Positions 53,101 through 62,880 of a stretch of 64,000 nucleotides of DNA are shown here, piece by piece. The stretch is taken from NCBI GenBank assembly GCA_009829735.1, contig CM020619.1, forward strand, positions 31,083,751-31,147,750. The letters are read 5' to 3'. How positions within the stretch are numbered: the first letter of the stretch is position 1; every line of letters begins with the position of its first letter. The position numbers and the translations under genes are program-made. The notes below the pieces were generated by a model. That model searched no databases. It was not told the origin of the DNA and was given only the letters and a program-made list of their open reading frames with translations. The stretch is from Pyropia yezoensis. Lineage: Eukaryota > Rhodophyta > Bangiophyceae > Bangiales > Bangiaceae.

Positions 53101-53264
53101 GACGCGTTCACTTGAGGTCGTACATGGATGATGCCATTGTGATGACCCAGGAGGACCTGCCTGAACACGCCGGGTCGTTTCTTTCAAGTGTCGTCACAGA
53201 CTGTGGCCGCACTGCCAACACGTTTTTTTCGGCGGAGCCAACTGTCTTCGACATTGACCAGTAG
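50113..53264 (+). CDS. Crinkler/RHS-type P-loop NTPase with C-terminal PD-(D/E)XK-like nuclease, two exons
   Basis: Proteins of this class (CR type) couple a P-loop NTPase to a restriction-endonuclease-fold domain. They occur in transposons and as effectors or self/non-self factors. Exon 1 (to 50586) encodes a coiled-coil-like region (LSLKIGQMEHDVADARKRAE). Exon 2 (50772-53264) starts TDQLAVATKM and, numbered from Met 50799, has Walker A AFPGSGKS (99-106) and Walker B LLILLDE (265-271). A candidate nuclease triad follows: E523, D620 and QVK (638-640). The NTPase lysine and acidic residues are intact, and the frame has no other stop. Met 50236 (MARPTLRQ) is an alternative start. The gene lies about 290 bases outside the right inverted repeat, so it may be an adjacent independent element. 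Confidence 0.78.
50587..50771 (+). other. Predicted 185-bp spliceosomal intron in the NTPase-nuclease gene
   Basis: The donor is GAC|GTACGT and the acceptor is CCCTTGACAG|ACG, preceded by a strong polypyrimidine tract (about 50705-50765, much richer in T than its surroundings). The two exons are in different frames (phase 0 on both sides), and splicing joins two convincing coding stretches. Confidence 0.8.
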
Positions 53265-54248
53265 CCATCGTTTGAACATCTCTGTCTTCTTGCGGCGTGC
53301 CGCTCGACGCGACCGGCAGGGTGCTGTCGGACGGGGAAGGAGAGGCGGGAAAGGGCGGCGGGGGAAGCATGTGCGGGGCGGCCGCCTCCGCCGCCCGCAT
53401 GGCCGCGGCGCTGCGGGCGAGTCGGGCGCTCACGTGGGGGGGGTGCCCGCGTCGGCTGGCTGGGATGGCGAAAGGACAAGGGGGCGGCTGGGTGGCGAGG
53501 CCGCCGCTAGTGTGGCTACTGCCACCGCCGCGGCGGGGTCGGGCGGCGGCGGCGACGCGGCGATGGGGGGCCAGGAGAGTGTGGTGCGCTGGCCGCTGCG
53601 GGGCGCGGCGGCAGTCGCGGCGGCGTTCGCGGCGGCCGCCGCCGCTGGGCCGCCACGGGGAGCCGCCAGTGCCGCCGCACCCTCGGTGGGAGGGGACCCC
53701 GCCAACTGGCGGGGCGCCCTCCCTGGCGGCTCCACCGCCGCCGCCGCCATTGCCGCGGGAGATGCGGCGCCGGCCGATGCGCTCGCAGCGGTGGTGGCGG
53801 CCAGCGGCGGGGGTCGGGGCGGCGCCGACGTTGCCGTTGCGGCCGCCGCGACGCGCGCGCATGGTCGCCTCGGCTCCTTCTGCTTCGGCCATCGGAAACT
53901 TCCCTGGCACGAGCGGGCACGACGGTGTCGTCCTCGTCCACCGGCAGCGCCGCGTCGGCGGCGGCGGCGGCCGCCGCGACAGCTGAGGCGGCGACGACAA
54001 CGCTGGCGGCCGCGACCGCCGGGTCGGGCGGCAGCAGCAGCGCCCAGGTTGGCAGCGGGGGGACCGCGCGCCCGGCATTCGCCGGTAGCACAGCCGCAGC
54101 AGCGGTGACGGGCGGCGCAGCGGCCACAGGGACGGCGGCAGCTCGATGAGGCTGTCTCCATCTTTCGGGCCACATCGGTGGCAGCGGCGGCGGCAGTGGC
54201 GGCGGCGGCGGCGGCGGCGACTGCGGCATTCACCCGCTCGCATCTCGC
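53265..54248. other. GC-rich low-complexity DNA at the right boundary of the island
   Basis: Composition jumps back to very GC-rich at about 53.3 kb. Gly/Ala/Pro/Arg frames are open on both strands, so none can be trusted. A plus-strand Ala/Thr/Ser-rich frame at 53925-54149 could encode part of a repetitive protein. Confidence 0.35.
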
Positions 54249-54783
54249 GTGACGGCCGCCGCGGCGGTGGGCGGCTGTAGGGGTCCGGGCGGGGGGGGAG
54301 GCGCAGCCTACAGGTCGGTGAGCATCTCGCGGCCAGCGACGGCGGCGGAGCCGTCCTCGTCTGAGGCGGTGGCGGCTAAGGCCCGTGCGTGGCCACCGAT
54401 CGCTCGCCATTTGGCGGGGGACCTCCATCCCATCGCACTCTTTACCTTACCCTTTACCTCCGTGGCGCGGTCCGCCGGCGCCCGCGTCGCGGCGACGGTG
54501 GCAACGCCGGGTGTAGCGGCCGCGGTGGCCCCGCCGTTGTCCTGGAGCCAGTCGGACACTGCCGCGGTCGCTGCTGCTAGCGCTGCGTACGCGGCCGCTC
54601 GCAACCAGGCGAGGCGAGCCGGTGAAAGGCGCCCCAGCGGAGCCCGAGGTGAGCGTGCTGCCCTGGGTGGACTCTCGGGCGGCGGCGGACCGCCACCCCC
54701 GGCGCGCCGAGTGCTACGCCGCGGCGCTGGTGGAGGCACTCGGGCAGCAAACCAAGCGGGAGGCAGCCGTGGGAGCCTGTTGA
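54249..54783 (+). pseudogene. Possible Ala-rich protein with a frame change before its C-terminus
   Basis: The frame from 54249 encodes an Ala-rich helix-prone stretch (SDTAAVAAASAAYAAARNQA). Near 54635 the coding character moves to another frame, which reads VSVLPWVDSRAAADRHPRR and ends EALGQQTKREAAVGAC at TGA 54781. The following 200 bases are T-rich and resemble a 3' untranslated region. The product is unknown. An intron beginning at the GTGAGC near 54649 could also explain the change. Confidence 0.25.
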
Positions 54784-55016
54784 CGACTTGCTGGTTGGTG
54801 GTGGTGGCCGTTGTTGCAAACTTGTGCCGGACCGTGGCGGTGATACGATGATGCAGTTGCGTCTTGAGACCCCGTGTATTGTCATGTACTGTGCTGGAGG
54901 TTGCTGGTGCGAGTACGCTTCGTGTGTTTGTGTCTCTGTCTCGATGCTTGTTTTTGTACCACGTAAGCGCCACGACGACCAGCCCATGCTCCAGCACCCC
55001 AGCCGCCAACCCTGCC

Positions 55017-55510
55017 GCGCTAGCCCGCGTCGCCGCTGGCATTGCGTCTCCCCGCCTGTCGCGCCTGCGACTGACGCGCCACCCGGCGTACGGGTCGTTG
55101 GGGGAGGTGGACTACCGGGCGCTGCTGGCGGCGGCGACGGCGCACTGTGAGGGGCAGGATTAGCTAGAGGGTGGGGTAGGGGGGCAAAGGGGGGGGGGGT
55201 GCTGCTGGGGGGGGTTTGCCGCCGCCAGTGGTCACCTCCGGTACGCGTCGGCAGGGAGGTGCGCCGGCCCCCGTTGGCGACGGCGGCGTGTCGAGTGACC
55301 GCGCTCCATTCTGAGATGGGGAAGAAGGGGGGGTGGACAGCGGCAACACGCTGGCGGCCTCTGCGACAGCCACCCCCGCTGGCGTCAGCCGGTCGGCGAC
55401 GGGGGTGACCCGCTGGGGGCCGGCACGTGCCGCGCGAGTGACCGCCACGGGCGACGGGGACGGCGGCGGAGGTGGGCGCGGCCCCCTCGACGGAGCGCGT
55501 GGCGGCGGCG
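55017..55510 (+). repeat. Segmental direct repeat, copy 2 (fragment of the RecQ 3' end)
   Basis: This copy holds the last 49 codons of the RecQ gene, including the TAG stop, and the same downstream flank, without the rest of the helicase. Identity with 20990-21480 begins sharply at GCGCTAGCCCG and fades in GCGGCG repeats. It is a non-functional gene fragment. Confidence 0.9.
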
Positions 55511-55519
55511 GCGGCGGCT

Positions 55520-55556
<37 letters not shown>

Positions 55557-56094
55557 GTGAAGCTGGGGCGGGCCGCACCCACGTGCCTGCGGGTGGGCCA
55601 CCCGGGTGGCCGCGGGAGTGGCACTCTGCGTGCCCGCGGGTAGGGCACTGGCGGCGCCGCTGGGGTGGCCGTCGCGCGGGCAGCGGCGAGCAGCGGCGTG
55701 GGCCGGGCACGGACAGTGCCCAATGCGCCGTTGGGGAAGTCACACTTGGAAGGAAAACAAGACAGCACGCGATCGCCCAAGGCCCAATCATGCGCAGCAC
55801 GTGCGCGTGGCGGCCGTCGCTCGGCGGGGGGTGGGACGGGGGAGGACGGCTGGCATCCACTGTGCGCCTGTCGCCGCAACGCCTGCTGGCCAGCCGTTAC
55901 CAAGGATGGCGGCGGGTGGGCGACGGCGTTGAACGCGGAGATCGACGGCGCCTCCCTGGACGTTGCGCGCAACTGGGCAAGCAAATGGGAGGCAAGCAGC
56001 GAGTGACGCGTGGCCTGGCGCGGGGCCGACCCGCCCCCCCCAGCTGTCCCCCCCCCCCCCCCGCTTCCCCTCCCGCTCCTATCAGCTCCTTCCT
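55511..56094. other. GC-rich intergenic DNA; no gene assigned
   Basis: A GGC triplet run (about 55503-55556) is followed by mixed GC-rich sequence. One frame reads acceptably (GDGVERGDRRRLPGRCAQ) but has no signature. C-runs lie at about 56043-56062. Confidence 0.35.
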
Positions 56095-56721
56095 TCACTC
56101 ACCAAAGTCCAGGCCCTCCCCGTTCCCCCCGTCCCCCCCGTCCCCCCCCGACAGCGCGGCGGCCACCCCCTTGGCGAGCAGCTTGCCAGCCGCCTTGGCC
56201 GCCCCCTTCTTCGCCTCCCCGTGACCTCCGGCCTTGCCGTCGCCGACCTTGCCGCCACCGCCCTTGCCGTCCCCGCCGGTGGCGTTGCCACTCGCAGCGG
56301 GGACACCGCCGGCGTCAACACCGCCGCCGCCGCCGCCGCGGCCGCCGCCGCTGCCGCCACCCCCACCCGGCCGGTTCCCCGATGAGGCCGCTGCCTTGGC
56401 CGCCGCGGCCGCCTTGGCCGCCGCGGCGGCCGCCGCGCTCAGGGCCGCGGCCTTGCGGCCGCCCCCGCCGGCCACCGCATCGGAGCTCCCTCCCGCAGGG
56501 GGTGACGCCGCCGCCGCCGCCGCTGCCGCCGCCGCCGCCGTTGCCGCCGACGACGTTGTCGGCGCCGCCGCAGGGGCCCCCGCCGTGGCCAGACGTCCGT
56601 CCCCGCCGGCTGTCGTGCTGCCCACTGCCCCCGCTGCCGATGAGCGGTACGCGTCGAGGCGCGCGCCCGCAACGTCGGCGGCGGTCGTGCGGGCGGCGCG
56701 GAGCTTTTCGTGTACGCCCAT
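56095..56721 (-). CDS. Gly/Ala/Lys-rich protein of unknown function
   Basis: The 208-residue frame starts MGVHEKLRAARTTAADVAG, an amphipathic-looking segment. It continues with an Ala/Ser/Thr region, poly-Ala (KAAALSAAAAAAAKAAAAAK), a Gly-rich stretch, and an end with alternating Lys/Ala (AKKGAAKAAGKLLAKG) and DGGDGGNGEGLDFGE. A decayed paralogue lies at 16390-17097, which supports this being a true, duplicated gene. The Lys/Ala part resembles linker-histone-like or hydrophilin-like sequences in composition only. No function is proposed. Confidence 0.5.
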   Translation of the reverse strand: MGVHEKLRAARTTAADVAGARLDAYRSSAAGAVGSTTAGGDGRLATAGAPAAAPTTSSAATAAAAAAAAAAASPPAGGSSDAVAGGGGRKAAALSAAAAAAAKAAAAAKAAASSGNRPGGGGGSGGGRGGGGGGVDAGGVPAASGNATGGDGKGGGGKVGDGKAGGHGEAKKGAAKAAGKLLAKGVAAALSGGDGGDGGNGEGLDFGE

Positions 56722-58018
56722 GGCGTCGGGTGAGCGCGAGGGTGAGGGAGGGGGACGAAGAGGGGGTGAGCCGGCTGGGGGTGGGGGCGCGCAACTGGGA
56801 GCCAGGGGCGGGTGTGGTGGGGCGCAACGAGCGAGGCCGGGGCTCTTTTGCTGAGTCTGGACTGGTGGGGCACCTGGCCAAGGCCACGGCGGTCCGCTGT
56901 AGCACGTGCGCATGGAGGACCTCGTGCTTGCCCATCTGGGGGGCGCTGCGGCACGAGGCGGCACAAGACCGGCGTCGGCACACGAGCGGCCTACACCAGA
57001 GGGGCCTCCCGCACCAAAGGGCAAATGAATGGGGGGACATACGCGGCGACCCCGTTTGGCTGAGTTGGTTGCGGAGAGCGCGCCCCGCACGCAGACCGCC
57101 GTGACGTGGCGGCCCAGGGGGACCGGAACGGTGCGTCCGTACAGTACAGTATCAATCCGCCAGACAGCATCGGCGCCCACGGACTCAATGACCTGCATTG
57201 GCGTGGTCGATGGACGGCATGGTCGACCCAGGGACGGTCACGGGGAAAGGGCGGCGGGGTGGACCAGCCGCGAGTGCGCGACGCATAGGGGGGGGCGGGG
57301 GGGCGCAAGGCGGCTCCTCCACTGGGACGCCTCCCACCTAATCTACCAACGGGAGGGCCAGCCCGCACGGCCTGCCCGCCAGCCGCCGCTTCTCCCAAGG
57401 TGAGCTATGCCCCGGGGTGCCCGAGACGCGGACGTGCGTTCCCGCCGCTCGGGCTGGCCGGTGTCAACGGAGCGCGCGGACTCTGGTCATCACGGGCGCG
57501 GTGTGGCGCTCAGCCGACACAATCAAGGGACGACGGCCCTGGCGAGGCAGGCAGCCCCAACCACGGGTGGCCATAGGCGGCCTGGGCAGTGAGCGCGCAA
57601 CGCCTGGCCCCCCACGGGCGCCGCCTCTTTTGGGGGGGGGGAAGGTGTCCGCCCCCCGGTGCAGCTGCCGGCGGGTTCCACACGCCGCAGCCGCCGACGC
57701 CGCCGTCGGCAGCCCGCAGCGCCCGCCACGCCCGCCCGCGCCAGGTCTGCACGCCGCGACGCGGGGGCGTGGCACGGCGGGCACGCAGTGGGGACGCAGC
57801 CGCACCCCACGACCGCCCCCCACGCTCCATCGCCGCGCGCGGGGGCGAGCAGGCCCATCCAAAGTTTAGTAAAAGCGCTGGGGGCGCACGCCGTCCCCCG
57901 CCCGCCGCGTGGCGTCGTCCCGTCACGGGGGCCGCCGGCCGTCCTACATGTACATCCCCCGACGCCAGCTGGCGGGTTCACGCCCGTCCCACATTCCTCT
58001 CAGCGCGAGCGGCGGCCT
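56722..58018. other. GC-rich intergenic DNA; no gene assigned
   Basis: Open frames on both strands are Arg/Pro-rich shadows of each other. The part at about 56840-57000 is shared with about 17290-17430. G- and C-runs occur at about 57289-57302 and 57632-57641. Confidence 0.4.
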
Positions 58019-58600
58019 CTATCCCCTATTCATGCCCCCCCCCCGACCCGGGCGCGGCTCAGGCCGGCAGCCGCTCTGCAGCAACGGGCACCCCCCCCGG
58101 CATCTCGCCCCCCCCCCCCCCTCACCAAACGGCACCACCCACCGCACCAGCCGCACCACCGCCCCCGACGGCAGCGCCACCGCCGACACCACCAACGTCC
58201 CACCGCCGCCGCTGCCGCCGCCACCACCCGCCGCCCGCGTCGGCGACGAGGAGAAGAGCGGGTAGGGGGGGATCGTGCCGGGGGGGCGTGGCCACACCAC
58301 CTGCACCACCCACCACGCGGTGGCGCCGGTGCGAGCGGCGCCCGCCGCCGCCGCCCCAGCCGCCGCCCCAGCCGCCGTGGGGGGAGTGGCCGCCAACGCC
58401 ACCCCGGCGGGGAGCCAGCCACCCGCTGCAGCGTCCGTGGCGTCCGCGGCGGCCGACGCGCGCGCCCGCCCCGCCGCGTCGTCGCCCCAGAGCGTCACCC
58501 GCGCGACGGGCAGCGCCGCGTCGACGCCGGCCGCTCCCCCCACCCACACAACGTCGACGGTATCGGCCCCCCCCCCCCCGCCCCGCGTCCCCGCCCGCGA
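58019..58600 (-). CDS. Possible gene for an Ala/Val/Gly-rich protein, frame uncertain at C/G runs
   Basis: The minus-strand frame contains stretches with ordered, beta-like character (VDAALPVARVTLWGDD, TAWWVVQVVWPRP, TLVVSAVALPSGAVVRLV), unlike the Arg/Pro shadows around it. Homopolymer runs at 58567-58579 and about 58110-58121 probably break the true frame at both ends. No family is recognised, and the start and end are not established. Confidence 0.35.
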   Translation of the reverse strand, partial: SRAGTRGGGGGADTVDVVWVGGAAGVDAALPVARVTLWGDDAAGRARASAAADATDAAAGGWLPAGVALAATPPTAAGAAAGAAAAGAARTGATAWWVVQVVWPRPPGTIPPYPLFSSSPTRAAGGGGGSGGGGTLVVSAVALPSGAVVRLVRWVVPFGEGGGGARCRGGCPLLQSGCRPEPRPGRGGGMNRG

Positions 58601-58617
58601 CGCGGTGCCATTCCGCC

Positions 58618-59557
58618 CACGCCTAGTTAAGAGGGCCCTTTTTGTGAAGCCTGGGTTTCACGGGCTCCCTCGTCTCCTCATTGGCCGACGAAGATCAATT
58701 CGATCGGTCTGAGGGGCCATTCTGTCACCGCATTGGCTCAAGAGCGAGGTGTCAAGTCTTTTTCTTCCTTTGGGCCACAGGAAGTTGAAGAGTGTACACG
58801 TGTTCACCTGCACCCGTTGTCGCGGCCGTGTGGGGCAGGTGAGAATAGAAAAGATTAGAAAAGAATGCACAGTAGAGAGTCAACCGGAACGAAACACCAC
58901 ACCTTGGTGAAGTGCCACCCACCCCACCTCATCCCCTCGCACAGCGCCCAAAGGCCACCACCCTCGCCCGGCGCACCCCCCAAAGGCTCATTACCCGCCA
59001 CACCCGGGGTTGGCGAGGTCAAACAGGGGTGGGCCCGGCGCAGGGGGCGTCTTTTCACGTCTCGGGGAAGGTGCAGTCCCCCCATGACTGTGACTTTACC
59101 ACCTGTGGCGGATATACTGTCCTCTGCATCTCGGAGGCTTTTCGACCCTCATAGTACACCTGCAGACGCTTCCCCGGAGCATCTTAGAGATGTCTGAGAA
59201 TGCCCGGGGTAACAGCGACAGGAGTGGAGTTATTGATGGGGGAAAGGCTGACACCTTCAGACTCCGGCGGGGGGGGGTTGGAGGGGGAGGCGTCAAGGCG
59301 ACGGGAGGGGGGGGAGGGGTGGAAATGTCGTGCAAGGGGTTGGGTAGATTCACTCGCGGGGACACACGCATGCGCAAGATCTGGGTGGCCGCGTCACCGG
59401 GGCTGCGCCCGACCGTCCCTCACGGCCTCTGTGGCGTGGGGTGAAAATTGGGGTCATGAAAAAACCCCAATTTTCTTCCCAGCCACTCACAGGGCTGCAC
59501 GTTTCTTTGAAAAGGCTAGTGTAAAGAAACCCAGGCGGCACTCCTTAACTAGGCGTG
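58618..59557. mobile_element. MITE-like non-autonomous DNA element (about 0.94 kb)
   Basis: The left end CACGCCTAGTTAAG (58618-58631) is exactly inverted at the right end (59544-59557). A second inverted pair CCTGGGTTTC/GAAACCCAGG lies a little inside (58650-58659 and 59526-59535). The interior is clearly less GC-rich than both flanks and has no convincing gene. Spacers between the paired blocks differ in length (18 versus 8 bases). No transposase is encoded, so it would depend on one in trans. Confidence 0.65.
59443..59475. repeat. Hairpin inside the MITE-like element
   Basis: GAAAATTGGGGT pairs with AACCCCAATTTTC around an 8-base spacer that ends in an A-run. It could be a structural end of a nested element or a transcript terminator-like fold. 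Confidence 0.75.
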
Positions 59558-60250
59558 CGCCCCGCCCCCCCCTCCATCCCGTTGCGCCCGTGGCCGTGGC
59601 CGCCGTGCGCGTGGTGCGGGTGCGGCAGCAGCCACCACCAGCCGCCGCCAGTCCAGCCGTGGCCGCCGCCGCCGCCGCGGCCGTGGCCGCCGCCGTGCCA
59701 GCGGCCGTGGACGGCCACCGCGTGGGCGGTCCCCCCCCCCCCCCCCCCCCCCCTCGCGGGCAGCCGCCGCCGCCGCCGCCGCCGCCGCCCCCCCCCCGCC
59801 CCCCCGCCGGACACACTGCATAAACAGCAGCTGCTGCATGCACGTGTCGGCCGCCTCACAGCACGGCACGTCGAGCGCGCACACCCCCCCGGGGATGCCA
59901 CACCGCGGCGTCGGCGCCGGCACCGCCGCCGCCGTGCGGCGACCGCCGCCGCCCGCGGCGGCGGCCGCCGCGTAGGGCAGCGGCAGCGGCGGCAGCGGCG
60001 ACCGCGGGATGGGCGGCGGCGGCGACGCCAGCGGCGCCGCCGACGCCGCGACCGAGATGCCCGCCACCGCCGCGGCGAGGCCCGCGGCGGCACCCCCCAC
60101 GCCGCCGCCGCGGCGGCGAGGAGCGCCACGAGCGTCACCGCCGCGGCGGCGGCGGCGCGGGGGAGCGCGTGCGCGGCGCGGCGGGTGCCGGGGGGGGGGG
60201 GGCGGGTGCGGGCAGCAGCGGCGTCGCCGGCGTGGCCATGGCCATGGCCA
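59549..60250 (-). CDS. Possible secreted cysteine-rich protein, frame uncertain at G/C runs
   Basis: On the minus strand, the block 59902-59813 encodes six cysteines with the spacing C-x6-C-x5-CC-x5-C-x8-C (CGIPGGVC, DVPCCEAADTC). This arrangement, with a central CC pair, recalls small disulfide-rich domains of cystine-knot type. A hydrophobic stretch in a nearby frame (AAAAAAVTLVALLAAAAAAW) could be a signal peptide, but a G-run and GC repeats lie between. The rest is poly-Ala/Gly/Arg. Function unknown. The cysteine block itself is the only convincing coding part. Confidence 0.35.
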   Translation of the reverse strand, partial: WPWPWPRRRRRCCPHPPPPPRHPPRRARAPPRRRRRGGDARGAPRRRGGGVGGAAAGLAAAVAGISVAASAAPLASPPPPIPRSPLPPLPLPYAAAAAAGGGGRRTAAAVPAPTPRCGIPGGVCALDVPCCEAADTCMQQLLFMQCVRRGGGGGAAAAAAAAAAREGGGGGGGDRPRGGRPRPLARRRPRPRRRRRPRLDWRRLVVAAAAPAPRARRPRPRAQRDGGGGGAHA

Positions 60251-62742
60251 TGGCCACCGCCGGGGGGGGGGGGCAAGGCAGAGAGAGGGACGACCGCCGT
60301 GGGGGGTGGAGAAGGACGGGGCAGCGGGGGGGAGGGGCACGGAAGGTAGGGGGGGGGGGGAGTACGGTGGGGGGGGGGGGGGGTGGCGGCGGCGGTTGCA
60401 GAGCGCGCGCGCACCCCGCGACGGACCTATGGGCGCAGCGACGGTCGCGGGGGGCGGGCCGCCGCGGTGCTGGCGCGACCACGACGGCGCCGGGCAGCCG
60501 CCGCCAGCCACGCGGCGCGGCGCGGAGGGTGGGTGCACCCACGGTCGCGCTTGGCGGGACGAGGGGGGCGGACTCGCGCGGCCCAAGATCCCGTCGAATC
60601 GTCGCACGCCGTTGGCCTGTCGACACGGTCGGGCGGGTCTCGCGGCGGCCGGCCGACCGCGCGCGGTGGCCGTTGCCGGTCGATCGCGGGGAAGGGGGGG
60701 GGGGGGGGCGGCGCACGCGCGACCCCCACGCAGCCGACCGACCGGCGGCGGCCGGGGGGCACCCGCGGAGGCGAGTAGGGCGGTGGAGGGGGTGGAGCGG
60801 GGCGTGTAGACAAGAAAAAAAAGAAACCGGCGTGGTCTGGCGGCCGACGACTGTCTGGTGGACGCCGCCCTCGCGCTCGCCGAGGCGGAGGGGAAGCCGA
60901 CGTCTGTGACGCGGGTGTGGGCAGCGGGCGGGGTGGCGTCGGGCAGGCGGGACAGGCACCGGCGCTGGCGGGAGGGCGCGACCATGGTCCGTGGGGGCGG
61001 CGGCGAGGGGACGCTGCGCGCATCCTTCCGCCGCGTCGGTGGCGCTCGCGACCACCCGTGGGTGACCGCGCGGCCTGTTCCGGGTGCTATGGTTTCCTAC
61101 TCCTAGATACCGGTGGCAGGGACCTGTGCGCGGCTACAGGTCCCCGACCCCCACCCCACGCTGCCCTCTTTTCTTGGCGGGTGCCGCACCAGCTACTGCG
61201 TTGTGGGATTGGCGCTCGGCGGCTGCAGCCAACGGGAGGCGTGCTCTTCATGTGCAGCGTGATGCAGCCCTCGCTCCCCACGTCTACCTTTGCCACGAGT
61301 GGGAAATGGGTTCCCATCCCGATGGACCCAAGAATGTGCCTCGTGGTGCTCTTCAAACGAAGTGTATAATACCTGTTCTTCTGTCAGACAATTGCGCGAC
61401 GATACAAAGCACAGCACAGAGACGCGATGCGGGTGGACGCCGACCCGTGACGATGCGATCTTTGTGCGATTCCCCACCCAACCCGCCGCGCGACGCACCG
61501 TCTCCCGGTCGCTCCTCTCCCCCATCATACTTCGTTCGCCACGGATCCTTGGACGAGCCACGGTCGAGCCAACTGTCACCCGCTGCAGATTGGGTGGTGT
61601 GGCTGTTTCGGGCCTCTGTTGCGGTGGCCCTCCGGCTCGGCGAGGCGAGGCGGCACTGTGCGTCTCCGCGGGGGCGTGGTTTGTCATTCGTCAGGAGCGG
61701 GTCCGACCTACGCCGCTGCTGGTCGTCCGTTTCCACCCGTCACCCGCCGCCATCGTGGCCCGTAAGGTGCGGGCCACCTGTCATCGTACCGCCCCGGCCT
61801 ATGGCCTCGGCCGCTGCGCACGGACCCGGCGCGACGGCGCCCCAGCGCTGTAGCTACCCGTTGAGTCATGTTGGCGCACCCTATCGGGGGACCTGGAGCC
61901 GCCGGCTCTGCACGCACCCGCGGCTGCTGACTCCCCTCGCTCACCCCTTCTTCTGCCCTGCTCGCCGTCGCACGTGGCGGTGACTCCCGTACGGCTTTGC
62001 CAGAGAGCCGTCCATATCGGCCGGGACGGCATACTTTATTGGCCTCGCGCGCATGCTTGACGCCTCGCGGCCCGTCGGCTGCGGTGCTGTCATGCTGGCG
62101 ATTCCCAAGGGTGGCTGTGGGACCCGTCAGTGGCGCGAGCGACCGCCACTCTTGACGGATGATGTGTCCACCTGCTCTCGGAGGTGAGGCGTAGGCGGTG
62201 CCGTCGCCGCGGCAAGATGCACGGCGAGACGGTGATGGACATGGGGTGGCAATCTGTACCCGTTCTACCTGTTTGTTTACCGCCGGCCTGCCCACGCGTC
62301 CTCCCCTCTCTGCCATATCGTTGACTCGCGCTCTCCGAAGCATGTGGGAGCGTGTGGGGCGTGGAGGTGGTGTCACGGCTCTTTCCCGAGAGGACCACCG
62401 GCGTGGGGGGGGGTGGGACTCGATAGCCAGCGACTTACCCTTTGGCCGTCTCGATATGGCCCGCCCGAGGTGGCCTGCGTTGCGGTCGGGCGCCGCTGTG
62501 CCGACCGCAGCTGACCCCCAGCGGCAGAGGTGCTTTTGTGGGGGTGCGGGGGCCTGCGCCGACCGCCCTGTGCCAGGCTGTGGGCGTTCCGCCCCGTGCT
62601 GGCCTGGCGAAGGGGCAAGGCCAAGCTTGGCTGGCGGTCGCCGCGGCCCGGCCGTGGCGCCACGGTCTATATGGGTGCTGTGAGCGCGAAACGGGGGAGG
62701 AGGGGTGATGTTGGCGACCGACGGCGACCCGTGCTTCACTGA
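60251..62742. other. Intergenic DNA, GC-rich to 60.8 kb then mixed; no gene assigned
   Basis: G-runs (about 60349-60361 and 60369-60382) and Arg/Gly shadows fill the first part. From 60.85 to 62.7 kb composition is more even and several medium ORFs overlap on both strands. A plus-strand stretch at 60855-61106 (ALALAEAEGKPTSVTRVW) reads acceptably but is unrecognised. Upstream exons of the ABC transporter gene may lie here. Confidence 0.35.
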
Positions 62743-62880
62743 GGGAGATCATCCGCACCAACCCCTGCTCTTGCGGACGCCGAGACGCTGCTGTCATGGT
62801 GCGCTCTGATTGGTGCCGGCCGTGTGCGCCAAGACGGCTACGGCTCTCGCATCGACCCGCGCGGCGTGGACCTTCCCGTG

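Noticed and set aside
22700-53300. Island as bacterial contamination or a bacterial island
   Set aside because: It contains spliceosomal introns and eukaryotic domains (Ulp1, SET, KDZ), and it is bracketed by host repeats.
54308-54500. Minus-strand frame with a CsbD-like stretch (EVKGKVKSAMGW)
   Set aside because: The match is short and the opposite strand also has plausible coding, so the similarity is too weak to call.
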